Notes: generated from the letters alone by a model not told the origin. A stretch of DNA of 64,000 nt from Demequina lignilytica (GCF_030418305.1 NZ_JAUHPX010000006.1:1-64000); one strand, 5' to 3'; shown: positions 52,908 to 62,841, counted from the first letter of the stretch. Numbers and translations are program-made.

Positions 52908-53606
52908 ATGGACCAAGACTTCTCGGCCGGCGCAAGCGCATCAGCTGTCGAGCTCTACATAGCCGAGCACGTGGCCGAGCATGGAGTGCTCCCCACCATC
53001 GCTCAGGTGCGAGAGGGAGGCGTCCGCGCACGCACCGCCACGATCGCGGCTGCGCTTCGGCAAGCCCGCGCCACTGCGGCGCGCACGAAGGCCTCGAACT
53101 CGACAAGCCCGGAGGCGGTCGAGGCCATCGTTGAGCTCGGACGCGCGATGGCATCCGCCGCGACGCGCGTCCTCGACGACGAGGTCGCCTCTTTAGTCGA
53201 GCGCGTGCTCGCGCCGGCTCGAGCCGTGTCCGACGAGGTGATCGCCGCCGCATTCGGACAACGCGACGCCGCACTTGCGGAACTCGCAGCCGAAGTGGAA
53301 CTCCGCGCAGTCGAGCGTGATGTGCTGGAGAACCAGCTGTCGTCACTGCGAGACGACATCGCGGCCATCCGTTCGGAGCGTGATGCCGCGCTCCACGCCC
53401 GTGACCTCGCGTTCGAACAACGCGACCGTGCGCTCGGCGAGGCTCGCGCCGCTCAGGAAGTCGCCGAGCTTGCGCGGTCCGAGCTGACGGCCGCTGCGGA
53501 ATCAACGCAAGCAGCGGCCCGCCAGTCGGAGATCGCGCTAGCCGAAGAGCGCGGCCGCCGCCTGGCCGCGGAAGACCGCATCACAGCACTCGAGGGCGAG
53601 CACTAG
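52908..53606 (+). CDS. KfrA-like DNA-binding coiled-coil protein
   Basis: 232 residues. N-terminal KfrA-type DNA-binding region (AEHVAEHGVLPTIAQVREGG) followed from about residue 110 by a long coiled coil rich in Ala/Glu/Arg (EVASLVERVL, RDVLENQLSSLRDD, RSELTAAAES). KfrA proteins are plasmid regulators that form filament-like assemblies and support stable inheritance. Start ATG with weak RBS. Convergent with hsdR. Confidence 0.7.
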   Translation: MDQDFSAGASASAVELYIAEHVAEHGVLPTIAQVREGGVRARTATIAAALRQARATAARTKASNSTSPEAVEAIVELGRAMASAATRVLDDEVASLVERVLAPARAVSDEVIAAAFGQRDAALAELAAEVELRAVERDVLENQLSSLRDDIAAIRSERDAALHARDLAFEQRDRALGEARAAQEVAELARSELTAAAESTQAAARQSEIALAEERGRRLAAEDRITALEGEH

Positions 53607-53679
53607 ATTCAGCGCGGGGCCTAGCGCGAACGCCAGCGCGCACGACCTCCGCAAGGTCAGCCGCGCCCAGGCACGATCG

Positions 53680-56600
53680 CTAGTCGGCCCCGGCTGCGCC
53701 GTCGCTGCCCCCACCACGCAGGTGTTCGTAGAGCATCGCGGGTAGCGCCTTGCTCAGCAGGTCGTACAGGTCCTTGTTGTTGAAGATGTCGTCGACGAAC
53801 TGCGGCGTCTCGTCCCGGACTCCCATGATGGCCTGTGCGAACGCGTTGGGCAGTGTGGGCGACTCTGCGAACTGGTGGGCAGTGTTGACCTCGGCCTGAT
53901 GGGCGAGCTTCTCGTCGTGGGCGAGGCGGACCACGATGTTGGACACGGTGCCGGAGACGATGCCCGGTCCGTACGTGTCGCCGAAGCGTTCGTTCAGTTT
54001 GGCGATGATCTCCTCGAGCGCGCTGCGGTGCTTCTCGTGCACTGCACCGGACCCGATCGCGGTGATCGGATCCAGCCCGGGTCCCGGGGCGAGGGTGAGC
54101 TTCACGGCGTCGCCCTTGGTGATGGTGTACCCGGCGAGCTTCACCTCGGAGATGTCGACCTGCTCATCGAACGTGCTCGTCGACATCTGGGGCAACACGC
54201 GGCGCAAGAAGAAGTGCAGGCGCGGCAGGTCGGTGTCGCCCAGGTCGCGCGCCTGGGAGATGAAGTCGTAGAACTTCACGAACGCGCCCGCGTCGGACTT
54301 GAACAGCTTCAGTTCGTCCTGGGCAGCCTTGTCGTCGGCAACGAACGCGTCCTGCCAGCGAGTTTGGAAACGCTTGACCGCGGGCGCTGTCGCCGCGGTG
54401 AGCGAACTGTTCGCACTCGTCCCGCCCGCCAGGGCGGCATCGAAGGCTTGCTCGACTTCAGCCCAGTCGTAGATTCCGGCGCTGTCGAGCTTGGACTTCA
54501 CCTCGTACACGATGTTCGGATCCGTCACGCCCGTCAGCGTCGCGGCGCGGTAGTACGGCGTGAACGCATCGAGGACGTCCTGGGGGTCGTTGACGAAGTC
54601 CAGCACGAACGTCTTGTCCTTACCCGGGTACGTGCGGTTCAACCTGGACAGTGTCTGCACGGCCTGAACACCGCCGAGCTTCTTGTCGACGTACATCGCG
54701 ACCAGGCGGGGCTGGTCGAATCCGGTCTGGAACTTCTCGGCCACGATCATCACGTTGAACGTCGATGGCTTGAACGCCTCCGCCAGATCCGACGTCCACA
54801 CCCCAGGGTTCTGGGTCTTCTCCGTCAGGCCCTCACCGACATCGTCGGGGTCCTCCACGGTCCCTGAGAACGCCACCAGCGCCTTGACCCCATCGATCTT
54901 GGAGTCGGCGACGTACTTGTCGAGGTACTTCTTCCACCGCACCGCTTCCTTGCGGGACCCGGTGACGACCATCGCCTTCGCCTTGCCCTCGAGTAGATGG
55001 GCGACGTTGGCACGGAAGTGGTCGACGACGATCTTCGCCTTCTGCGAGATGTTCGTCGGATGCAGTCGCACGAACTGCACCAGCTGCTTCATCGCGGTGG
55101 ACTCGTCGACCTCACCGGGCAGGTCATAGTCGCCGCCCGGGTGCTGGAGCTGCCACGCCACCTTGTACGGGGTGTAGTTCGTCAGCACATCGAGGATGAA
55201 CTCCTCCTCGATCGCCTGCTGCATCGAATACAGGTCGAACGCCGCCGGCGTCGTCCCGCCCTCAGGGACAGTGCCGAACAGTTCGAGCGTCTTGGCCTTA
55301 GGCGTGGCCGTGAACGCGAAGTAGGAGATGTTCGGTGCGTAGGCGGTGACGGACATCGCCCACTGCAGATACGCCTCGGAGTCGATCTCGCCGCCCTCGG
55401 CCACAGCCGCGAGCTCGTCTGGGGACAGCACCTTCGTCAGCGCCCCCGCAGTCGAGCCCGTCTGGGAGGAGTGCGCCTCATCCGCGATCACTGCGAAGCG
55501 CTTGCCCTTGAGCTCCGGAGCGGTGTCGATCAGGTTGATCAGTGCCTCGAAGGTCTGAATCGTGACGATCACGATCTGCTTGCCACCCGTCAGCGCTGCC
55601 GCCAGCTCAGCCGACTTTGAATCCCCCTCAGCGCGGGTGATGGACTTCACCACCCCCGCATGGCGCTCGAACTGTGCGATCGCGTCCTGCAGCTGCTTGT
55701 CCAGCACCGTGCGGTCCGTGACCACCACCACCGTGTCGAACACCTTCTCGTTGTCGACGTCGTGAAGTTGGGAGAGCTGGTGGGCTAGCCACGAGATCGA
55801 GTTCGTCTTGCCCGACCCAGCCGAATGCTGGATCAGGTACCTCTGTCCAGGCCCCTTGGCCCGCGCATCGTCCACCAACCGGGTCACTGCACGCCACTGG
55901 TGGTAGCGCGGGAACAGGATCTTCTCGACACGGGTCTTCTTGCCCGAGTCGTGGTCGACCTCCGTATCGACCTGGGTGTGGAGGAACGAGCCCACGATCT
56001 TCAACCACGTGTCCCGCTCCAGGATCTGCTCCCAGAAATAGGACGATGCGCTACCGGCCGCGTTGAGCGGGTTGCCCGCACCCTCGTCACTGCCCTGATT
56101 GAACGGCAAGAACCGGGTCTTGGGGCCGGCAAGCTTGGTCGTCATCTTGACCTCGCTGTTCGACACCGCGAAATGCACCAACGCCCGCTTCCCATGCGAC
56201 AAGAGGATCTCGCCGGCGGGGTTGCGGTCGTACTGGTACTGCTTGGTCGCGTTTCCGACGTTCTGCGTGAAGTCGGTCTTGAGTTCCACCGTCGCCACCG
56301 GTAGCCCGTTGACGAACAGGACCAGATCCAGGGCGTTGTTCGGGTGCTTCGCCGAATAGTGGACCTGACGCATGACCCGCAGCCGCATCTTCGAGTACAT
56401 GGCAAGCGTGTCCGGGTTGTTCGACGTCGCGGGACGGAACTGCGCCATCCGCACCTTCACCGCGGACCCATGGGTCGGGATGTAGTTGAAACCGCCGCGG
56501 AGGATCTCGAGGGTGCCGCCGTTCTTGAACGGATCGTTGTCCAAACGCTTCGCGAGATTCGCCAGCAGCACGCCCTCGGCGGCCCGCCGCTGTGTCGGGC

Positions 56601-56799
56601 TGTCCGTCAGTCGGACGACCTTCGCGAACTCCTCCGGCTGCGTGTCCTCAATCCACCCGAGCACATCCTCAGGGAACAGCGCGAGCGCCTGATCGTAGCC
56701 CGCGTCCGTGGGCGAATACAGCCACCCGCTCGCGGCCAGATACTCACAGATCTCCGTCTCGAGCACCGACTCCAAATGCGACCCCGACACCCCAGCCAT
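53680..56799 (-). CDS. hsdR: Type I restriction enzyme R subunit
   Basis: 1039 residues. Endonuclease domain near the N-terminus with LVLFVNGLPVATVELKTDF (PD-ExK type), helicase core with Walker A QHSAGSGKTN, DEAH box IADEAHSSQTG, and FTATPKAKT (motif III). Translocates and cleaves unmethylated DNA with HsdM and HsdS. The ATG overlaps the hsdS stop by one base (TGATG). Confidence 0.96.
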   Translation of the reverse strand: MAGVSGSHLESVLETEICEYLAASGWLYSPTDAGYDQALALFPEDVLGWIEDTQPEEFAKVVRLTDSPTQRRAAEGVLLANLAKRLDNDPFKNGGTLEILRGGFNYIPTHGSAVKVRMAQFRPATSNNPDTLAMYSKMRLRVMRQVHYSAKHPNNALDLVLFVNGLPVATVELKTDFTQNVGNATKQYQYDRNPAGEILLSHGKRALVHFAVSNSEVKMTTKLAGPKTRFLPFNQGSDEGAGNPLNAAGSASSYFWEQILERDTWLKIVGSFLHTQVDTEVDHDSGKKTRVEKILFPRYHQWRAVTRLVDDARAKGPGQRYLIQHSAGSGKTNSISWLAHQLSQLHDVDNEKVFDTVVVVTDRTVLDKQLQDAIAQFERHAGVVKSITRAEGDSKSAELAAALTGGKQIVIVTIQTFEALINLIDTAPELKGKRFAVIADEAHSSQTGSTAGALTKVLSPDELAAVAEGGEIDSEAYLQWAMSVTAYAPNISYFAFTATPKAKTLELFGTVPEGGTTPAAFDLYSMQQAIEEEFILDVLTNYTPYKVAWQLQHPGGDYDLPGEVDESTAMKQLVQFVRLHPTNISQKAKIVVDHFRANVAHLLEGKAKAMVVTGSRKEAVRWKKYLDKYVADSKIDGVKALVAFSGTVEDPDDVGEGLTEKTQNPGVWTSDLAEAFKPSTFNVMIVAEKFQTGFDQPRLVAMYVDKKLGGVQAVQTLSRLNRTYPGKDKTFVLDFVNDPQDVLDAFTPYYRAATLTGVTDPNIVYEVKSKLDSAGIYDWAEVEQAFDAALAGGTSANSSLTAATAPAVKRFQTRWQDAFVADDKAAQDELKLFKSDAGAFVKFYDFISQARDLGDTDLPRLHFFLRRVLPQMSTSTFDEQVDISEVKLAGYTITKGDAVKLTLAPGPGLDPITAIGSGAVHEKHRSALEEIIAKLNERFGDTYGPGIVSGTVSNIVVRLAHDEKLAHQAEVNTAHQFAESPTLPNAFAQAIMGVRDETPQFVDDIFNNKDLYDLLSKALPAMLYEHLRGGGSDGAAGAD

Positions 56800-58007
56800 C
56801 AACCCACCCCCACGCTGATCTTGCCCGTCACCGCCGCCGAAATCAGCGCCGCACGACGCTCATGCGCCAATTCGATGCCACGGCGCGCAGCCTCAAGCGC
56901 TGCATCGATCCGGCCAGTCTCCGCGTTGAGGCTCGCGACAATCGCGGCCTGGTCGGCCAGCGGCGGCAGTGGGACCCGCATCGCGCGGTACTTGGAGGCG
57001 CTGAAGTTCTCGATTGTCGAGACCACAGCGCCAGCGCGGATGTCGTCCAGGTAGCGCCGCGAGAGCGTCCAGTACGCGAGGAACCAGGGAAGTACGAGAC
57101 GTCGATCCGGCCTCACACGCACTAGGTAGCCCGCGTATGAACAGATCTCGTCGCTCACATGCAGGTAGCTCTTGCCGATCGTCGCGCCTGCTCTCGTGAG
57201 AAGGAGGTCGTTGGGCCGCACGACCGCCGCTGCGGCGAGTGCGGGCTCGATCGTGACCCGCTTCTCCGGGTCTAGGTCGGAGAGTGATGCAATGTCAGTT
57301 GTGCGCAGGTACCGCGGCCAGTCGCTCGGATTCGCTGGATCGCCGACCGCATCGACCCCGTTCTGGATGGGAACTGTCGAGAGCGCTCGCAACGGGGTGG
57401 TCGGCCACTCATCGCCAAAGGCTCGAGCGATGACCGCGGCGCGACGTTCGGTGAGAAGGGTGATCAGTTCTTCGCTCTTCGCGATGAACGCGTCGATCTG
57501 GGCGGCCTCCCGATCCAGGAAGTCCGCAATCGCCCGCTGTTCAGCGGGCTTCGGTAGCGGCACCCGCAGTTCCCGAAACTCTTCTTGGTAGAGGTGCTGG
57601 ATCGTTGATCCTCGCGAGACCTCACGAATGAAGTCAGTGAACACGCCAGACTGCAGCACCCAGTACAGGTAGGCGGACGAGAGTTCGCCATGCGGACGCA
57701 CCACAAATACGCCGGAGTTCAGGCACGCAGGCTTGTCGAGCCCAGCCACCAGAGCAACCTTCCCGATCGTGCCGTCCTTCGTGACGAGGAGATCACCGTC
57801 CGCGAGCTGAATGAACGGGTCATCATCGAAGCGCTCGCGCGAGACCTGGTAGCACGTGCGCCAGTTGATCAGCTTGCTCTGAAAGTCGCGCCCAGTGACG
57901 AGATACGCGTACGACGCCACCTCAAACTCGTCTGACGTGAGCCCCTTCCAGCCGACACGAGCCTTGATCGTCGCGAGGCGCTTCAGCGGCACCGTTGCCT
58001 GGGTCAT
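56799..58007 (-). CDS. hsdS: Type I restriction enzyme S subunit
   Basis: 402 residues with two target-recognition domains (about 1-170 and 195-375), each ended by a conserved helix region: PLPKPAEQRAIADFLDREAAQ and PLPPLADQAAIVASLN-type. It determines the bipartite recognition sequence, which cannot be read from sequence. Start overlaps the hsdM stop (ATGA at 58007-58004). Confidence 0.95.
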   Translation of the reverse strand: MTQATVPLKRLATIKARVGWKGLTSDEFEVASYAYLVTGRDFQSKLINWRTCYQVSRERFDDDPFIQLADGDLLVTKDGTIGKVALVAGLDKPACLNSGVFVVRPHGELSSAYLYWVLQSGVFTDFIREVSRGSTIQHLYQEEFRELRVPLPKPAEQRAIADFLDREAAQIDAFIAKSEELITLLTERRAAVIARAFGDEWPTTPLRALSTVPIQNGVDAVGDPANPSDWPRYLRTTDIASLSDLDPEKRVTIEPALAAAAVVRPNDLLLTRAGATIGKSYLHVSDEICSYAGYLVRVRPDRRLVLPWFLAYWTLSRRYLDDIRAGAVVSTIENFSASKYRAMRVPLPPLADQAAIVASLNAETGRIDAALEAARRGIELAHERRAALISAAVTGKISVGVG

Positions 58008-60037
58008 TCCTCGACCTCGGCGAGCATCTTGCGGAGGTCGTCCATCACGCGCTCGAGGTCGTTGTCGATCTCCTCGAGCGGTCGCGGGGGCACGTACTTG
58101 TAGAAGTGGCGGGTGAAGGGGATTTCTGCGCCTTCCTTGGTCTTGGTGTGGTCGATCCAGGCGTCTGGCGCATAGGGCAGGACTTCGCGGGTGAGGTAGT
58201 CGTCGATGTCCTCGTTCCAGGGGACGTTCTCGGTGTCGCGCAGGGAGGTGTCGGGTTCGGGGTTGCCCTTGGTGTCGGTGCAGACGTCGGCGGCGTCGTC
58301 CTGCTCGCCCAGCGCCGCGGTGGTGGCCTTGAGGATCGGCGCGGCAAGCTTGAGTCCCTGCGCGCTAGCGGAGGTCTTGAGAGCCTTGTGGAAGGTGTCA
58401 CGGTTGGTGAAGACCGCATCGTCCCCGAGCGATTCGAGCGCAGCCCGCAGGGCCGCCGCATCGTCTTGGCTGATTTTGGCGAGCGGCTTGGCGTCGAAGA
58501 CGGCGTCGATGGCGTCGGGGGTAGCCTGCCAGCGGAGCTTGAGGGGGCGTTCGACGGTGATGGTGCGGTAGAGGAAGTCCTCGTTGGTGAAGATCTTGGA
58601 CTGCTCGCCGTCTTCGAACTCGGCGTAGAGCTTAACGATGTCGGCGACGTTGTCGGCGGACAGTTCGTTGCGCTTGGATCCGAGGCCCTTGCGGAGCTTG
58701 ACGTAGAGCTCGCGGGCGTCGATGAGTTGGACCTTGCCGCGGCGTTCGTCGGTCTTGCGGTTGGTGAGGATCCAGATGTAGGTGGAGATGCCGGTGTTGT
58801 AGAACATGTCCTTCGGCAGTCCGATGATCGCCTCGACGAGGTCGCCCTCGAGCAGGTGCTTGCGGATGTTGGACTCGCCACCACCAGCACCGCCGGAGAA
58901 CAGGGGGCTGCCGTTGAGGACGATGGCCATGCGGGAGCCGCCGTCCTCGACCTTGCGCATCTTGGAGACGAGGTGGAGGAGGAACAGCATCGCACCGTCG
59001 CTCACTGCCGGGGTGCCGGGGCCGAAGCGGCCGACGAACCCGAGGCGCTTGTGCTCGTCGTCGACGTACTCGCGCTGGTCCTTCCAGTCGACTCCGAAGG
59101 GAGGGTTGGACAGGCCGTAGTCGAACTTCTTGTCTTCGAAGTGGTCCTCGGTGAGGGTGTCGCCGAGGCGGATGTTGTCGACGTCCTGGCCCTTGATGAC
59201 CATGTCGGCCTTGCAGATCGCGTAGGAGGCGTCGTTGTAGTCCTGGCCGTACAGCGACAGCTGGATGTCGGGGTTCATCGAGCGGAGGCGTTCGTCGGCG
59301 ACGGAGAGCATGCCGCCGGTGCCGGCGGTGGGGTCGTAGATGGAGCGCACGACGCCGGGCTTGGACAGGGCGTCGTCGTCGGTGGCGAACAGCAGTTGCA
59401 CCATCAGCGAGATGACCTCGCGGGGGGTGTAGTGGTCGCCGGCGGTCTCGTTGGAGCGCTCGTTCGCCCACCGGATCAGCTCCTCGAATACGAGGCCCAT
59501 CTGGATGTTCGAGACGGTATTGGGGTGGAAGTCGGCCTGGGCGAACTTCTCGACGACGGCGAAGAGCTTGTTCTTCTCGGCGAGTTTGTTGAGCGTTTTG
59601 TCGAACTCGAAGCGGTCGAAGATGTCGCGCACGTTGGGCGAGAAGCCTGCGATGTAGGCGGCGATGTTCTGGCGCAGGTCGTTGGGGTCGGCGACGAGCT
59701 TGGCGAAGTCGAACGGGGACGTGTTGTAGAACTCGTGGCCTGCGGCTTCGGTGAGCTTCATGTGCTGCAGCATGTCCGGCAGTTCCGTCACCTCTGGGGC
59801 GGTCTTGAGGACGGCGGTCTTGGTCTCGGCGAGCACCGCGTCCAGGCGGCGCAGCACCGTGAACGGCAGCACCACGGAGCCGTACTCGGAGGGCTTGAAC
59901 GGGCCCCGCAGGGACTCGGCGATGTTCCAGATGAACGAGACGTGATTCACCACGAGTGTGCACTCCTGCAAGTAGTTCGGTTCGGGATCGCTGACCGGAG
60001 GGGCGTAGAGCTCCATCCTGGCGGAAGGCTGTGACAC
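58004..60037 (-). CDS. hsdM: Type I restriction enzyme M subunit (N6-adenine methyltransferase)
   Basis: 677 residues. HsdM N-terminal helical domain (NHVSFIWNIAESLRGPFKPSEYG), SAM motif I YDPTAGTGGML and motif IV SNPPFG. Longer than the typical 500 because of a C-terminal extension of about 150 residues (DTENVPWNEDIDDYLTRE). GTG start at 60037; an ATG at 60016 is an alternative. A small hairpin (CGGGGC/GCCCCG, 60038-60053) lies at the start. Confidence 0.95.
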   Translation of the reverse strand: MSQPSARMELYAPPVSDPEPNYLQECTLVVNHVSFIWNIAESLRGPFKPSEYGSVVLPFTVLRRLDAVLAETKTAVLKTAPEVTELPDMLQHMKLTEAAGHEFYNTSPFDFAKLVADPNDLRQNIAAYIAGFSPNVRDIFDRFEFDKTLNKLAEKNKLFAVVEKFAQADFHPNTVSNIQMGLVFEELIRWANERSNETAGDHYTPREVISLMVQLLFATDDDALSKPGVVRSIYDPTAGTGGMLSVADERLRSMNPDIQLSLYGQDYNDASYAICKADMVIKGQDVDNIRLGDTLTEDHFEDKKFDYGLSNPPFGVDWKDQREYVDDEHKRLGFVGRFGPGTPAVSDGAMLFLLHLVSKMRKVEDGGSRMAIVLNGSPLFSGGAGGGESNIRKHLLEGDLVEAIIGLPKDMFYNTGISTYIWILTNRKTDERRGKVQLIDARELYVKLRKGLGSKRNELSADNVADIVKLYAEFEDGEQSKIFTNEDFLYRTITVERPLKLRWQATPDAIDAVFDAKPLAKISQDDAAALRAALESLGDDAVFTNRDTFHKALKTSASAQGLKLAAPILKATTAALGEQDDAADVCTDTKGNPEPDTSLRDTENVPWNEDIDDYLTREVLPYAPDAWIDHTKTKEGAEIPFTRHFYKYVPPRPLEEIDNDLERVMDDLRKMLAEVEE

Positions 60038-60182
60038 CGGGGCGCGTGCCCCGCGGGAAGGAGCGACCGGCCCCCTCGCTGGGCCGTGCAGGCGGGCGCG
60101 CTGCCGTCTCCGGTCTCGGCCGTTGGACAGGGTCGGACGGACTTCGCGTGGCGACGCGGACGATGTGACGATCGGCGCAACA

Positions 60183-62285
60183 TCAGCTGTCCCCGGTGCG
60201 GGAGGACGGACCGGACGAACCGTGGGCGTCGATGCCGCTCAACTCAATGCCGTACCGCAGTGCGTCGAAGTAGGCGGTTCGCACGCTGGCAGCGCCTTCC
60301 AAGAGACGAGCGGCGAGTTGCGCGATGTCCTGGAATCCTCGCAGCGACGTGACGACGTGGCGTTGTTCGGCTAGAGGGACGAGGGGCACCTCGAGGTCGC
60401 CGAGCTTCGCTCGTTGGATTGTGCTTCCTCCGATCAGCCACTCGTTCCAGCGGCCTGCAAGCGCCAACGCAAGATACTCGGGGTCCAGGGCGGAGGGGTC
60501 CTTGACCTTGACGCGCTGGACGCCGCTTCCCGGCAGGTGCTTGCCGACGGTGTCGACGTGCGCACGCACCTCGTTCCACGTGGTGACGAGGAGGTCGCCT
60601 GCGTCGGTCAGGTGAGGGCGGCCAGGAGCGTCATCAAGCTCATCGACGACAGGGGCGGTCGACAGCGTGCCGTCACGTACGTCCGCTGCAGAAACCAGGC
60701 GCTCGAGAAGCCACTGCGGGTAGCCCATGTCGGCGTACTTCTCGGCCGCGCGACCGCCTCCCCACACCTTGAGGATTCCCTGCGTCACGAGATCGTTCAC
60801 GGTGGCGACACGCGGGTTCGCGGATGAGAGTGAGGCCGGCCCAATGCTAGCCAGCCCGTCGAGCTCCTCGGCTGCACGTACAACCTGCTTCCAGCCGTCG
60901 GCGTACGAGGACGCGACGTCGCGTGCGTCCGGACCAACATTGGGAAACCACGCGCGAGGCTCCAGCCGGGCGTCACGAGCCAAAACGTCGGCGATACGTG
61001 CCGTCGTGTGCGGCACATCGTCCCGGTGACCCGGGCCCTTCAGCCAGCGTGCCGCAGCGCTTTCGGGTTCGGCCGCTTCGGAAGCGTCGATGAACAGCAC
61101 ATCCGTATCGACGTCGGTCGCTACAGGCCGGCGCAGCACCAGCAGCGCAAGCGGAACCGACACGTGCGGGAGCATCTTTCCGGGCAGACCGACGACGGCC
61201 TCCACACAGCCAGCACCAACGAGCCCCATGCGGATGGACCGTTCGTTGGCGCGATCGAGTGCACCCGCAGTTAGAATCACGTAGGCCCGCCCACCTTCGT
61301 CGAGGTGCTCGACGGCATGTTGGACCCACGCCCAGTCGCCGGACGACTTGGGCGGTTGGCCGAAGACATAGCGGGGGTCGAACAGCGCACCTGCGGCCCG
61401 GAAACTCAGCCCGAACGGCGGCTCGGCGACGATGACATCGGCCTTGAGCTCAGGCGAAAGGTCGTGCTCGAGCACATCACCGAGCGATAGCTCGATAGTG
61501 ACGTCGCGAAGGAAGGCTCGCTGGCGTGCCACGCGGAGGGTTCCGTCGTTGATGTCATGCCCGACGACGCGGCTCGGCTTGATCCCCGCGTCGACGGCCT
61601 GCAGCAGGGTGACACCGATGCCGCATGCCGGGTCGTAGAGAGTGCCTCCATCGCTCCCCGCACACAATGACGCCAGCAAGGAAGCGGTCCGTGAGGCGAC
61701 GAAGCCGTGCTCGGCCCCCATCTTTCCCTGCGACCGGGCGACTCGCTCAAGGATCGCATCGATCACGTCGGCAAGGTCAGACACCTCAATGGAGGCGAAA
61801 GCGTCGACGACTCGGTCCATGCGGTGCGCCGGCAGGTCGATGATTCGGTGGTCGATGTCGATGACTTCGCAGCGGGGATCGAGATCCCGGAAAGCAGCTC
61901 CCAGCACTACGTGGGCCGTCCCGTTGTGTGAGAACTTCGCGCTGGCGTCGCGCCACCGTCCGACGAACCCCTCGCGCCCCTGCGCGGCGGCAAGCTTCCT
62001 CGCGCACGCAACGGTGACGACGAGCATCGTCAACTCGCTCATCTCAAGGCTGCCTCGCATGGTGTTCATGGCCGCAAACACCGCGTTCTCGCCGCGGTCC
62101 TTCTTGATGCGCTTGCCGGTCACTGAGAGCCACTCCATGATGTCGGCACGTCGGAACAGCGGGTTCGCGGCTGTTCCAGCAACGGCCTCAGGGAAGTCCT
62201 CGGAACGACGACGCCAGTTGCTGACCGCACCGCGGGTGTAGCCGGTGAGCTCGGCGATATCGCTGGGCGACACGAGCCCTTCCAT
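60183..62285 (-). CDS. HTH-N6 methyltransferase-specificity domain fusion
   Basis: 700 residues. N-terminal helix-turn-helix (SPSDIAELTGYTRGAVSNWR, residues 6-25); N6-methylase-like domain with motif I YDPACGIGVTLLQ (217-229) and a motif IV written AEPPFG (287-292) where active enzymes have N/D-PP-F/Y; C-terminal HsdS-like target-recognition domain with GDLLVTTWNEVRAHV and DLEVPLVPLAEQRHVV. So it joins methylase and specificity parts in one chain. AAGGAG before the ATG. Lies 12 bp after the NYN gene and upstream of hsdM. Whether it still methylates is uncertain. Confidence 0.82.
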   Translation of the reverse strand: MEGLVSPSDIAELTGYTRGAVSNWRRRSEDFPEAVAGTAANPLFRRADIMEWLSVTGKRIKKDRGENAVFAAMNTMRGSLEMSELTMLVVTVACARKLAAAQGREGFVGRWRDASAKFSHNGTAHVVLGAAFRDLDPRCEVIDIDHRIIDLPAHRMDRVVDAFASIEVSDLADVIDAILERVARSQGKMGAEHGFVASRTASLLASLCAGSDGGTLYDPACGIGVTLLQAVDAGIKPSRVVGHDINDGTLRVARQRAFLRDVTIELSLGDVLEHDLSPELKADVIVAEPPFGLSFRAAGALFDPRYVFGQPPKSSGDWAWVQHAVEHLDEGGRAYVILTAGALDRANERSIRMGLVGAGCVEAVVGLPGKMLPHVSVPLALLVLRRPVATDVDTDVLFIDASEAAEPESAAARWLKGPGHRDDVPHTTARIADVLARDARLEPRAWFPNVGPDARDVASSYADGWKQVVRAAEELDGLASIGPASLSSANPRVATVNDLVTQGILKVWGGGRAAEKYADMGYPQWLLERLVSAADVRDGTLSTAPVVDELDDAPGRPHLTDAGDLLVTTWNEVRAHVDTVGKHLPGSGVQRVKVKDPSALDPEYLALALAGRWNEWLIGGSTIQRAKLGDLEVPLVPLAEQRHVVTSLRGFQDIAQLAARLLEGAASVRTAYFDALRYGIELSGIDAHGSSGPSSRTGDS

Positions 62286-62296
62286 GGTGTTCTCCT

Positions 62297-62794
62297 TCAC
62301 GCTGCATCTCCCATTCGCGTCTGTCCCATACCGATGTAGCGCGTCTCCGCGGCGGCCATGCACAGCCGCGCCGCAACGCGGCCCCGATGTCCGACGACCG
62401 TGACGCGCACTCCGTCAGCACCGAGCGCGTCGACCGCGTCGGTGAAGATCCCGTCCCCCGAGAAGAGCACCACTTCGTCGAACCGGGCGGCGATCTGCTC
62501 CCCCTGGAGCACTTCGAGGAGTGCCAGGTCCGCACCGTCAGGACCGGACTTCACGAGCAGCCGCGCTCCAGGCCACGCGTCCGCGGTGGCGAGGAGCCCC
62601 ACATGGCTGACACCGACCACCATCTGGTCGCTCGCGCCTCCGAGCTCGCGCACGACCACCTCGCGTGCCCAGCACGCGGCACTCGACGTCAGCACAGCAC
62701 CCCCCACACAGTTCTCGATGTCGACCACGACCAGCCGCCGCCCACGAAGTGCGCGTCGCCTGACCGACCGACACTCGCCAGTCCTTGTGAACAT
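62297..62794 (-). CDS. NYN-domain (PIN-like) ribonuclease-like protein
   Basis: 165 residues. NYN fold with acidic site: Asp25 in VVVDIENCVGG, Asp89 in KSGPDGADLAL, Asp114 in VLFSGDGIFTDAV, the usual set for metal-dependent RNases. Start ATG at 62794 with GAGGGGGG upstream; an in-frame ATG at 62830 lies right at the predicted transcription start. First gene of a two-gene operon with the methylase fusion. A consensus promoter precedes it. Confidence 0.8.
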   Translation of the reverse strand: MFTRTGECRSVRRRALRGRRLVVVDIENCVGGAVLTSSAACWAREVVVRELGGASDQMVVGVSHVGLLATADAWPGARLLVKSGPDGADLALLEVLQGEQIAARFDEVVLFSGDGIFTDAVDALGADGVRVTVVGHRGRVAARLCMAAAETRYIGMGQTRMGDAA

Positions 62795-62841
62795 GCTACC
62801 CCCCTCGTCCTCTGTAGATCGGGTTTTCATCTCTTGTCGTC

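Noticed and set aside
52504-53505. 333-codon minus-strand frame opposite the KfrA-like gene
   Set aside because: Arg/Pro-rich shadow frame without motifs; the plus-strand coiled coil is convincing.
57995-60034. 679-codon open frame on the plus strand opposite hsdM
   Set aside because: Antisense shadow; the minus strand has full HsdM motifs and coupled neighbours.
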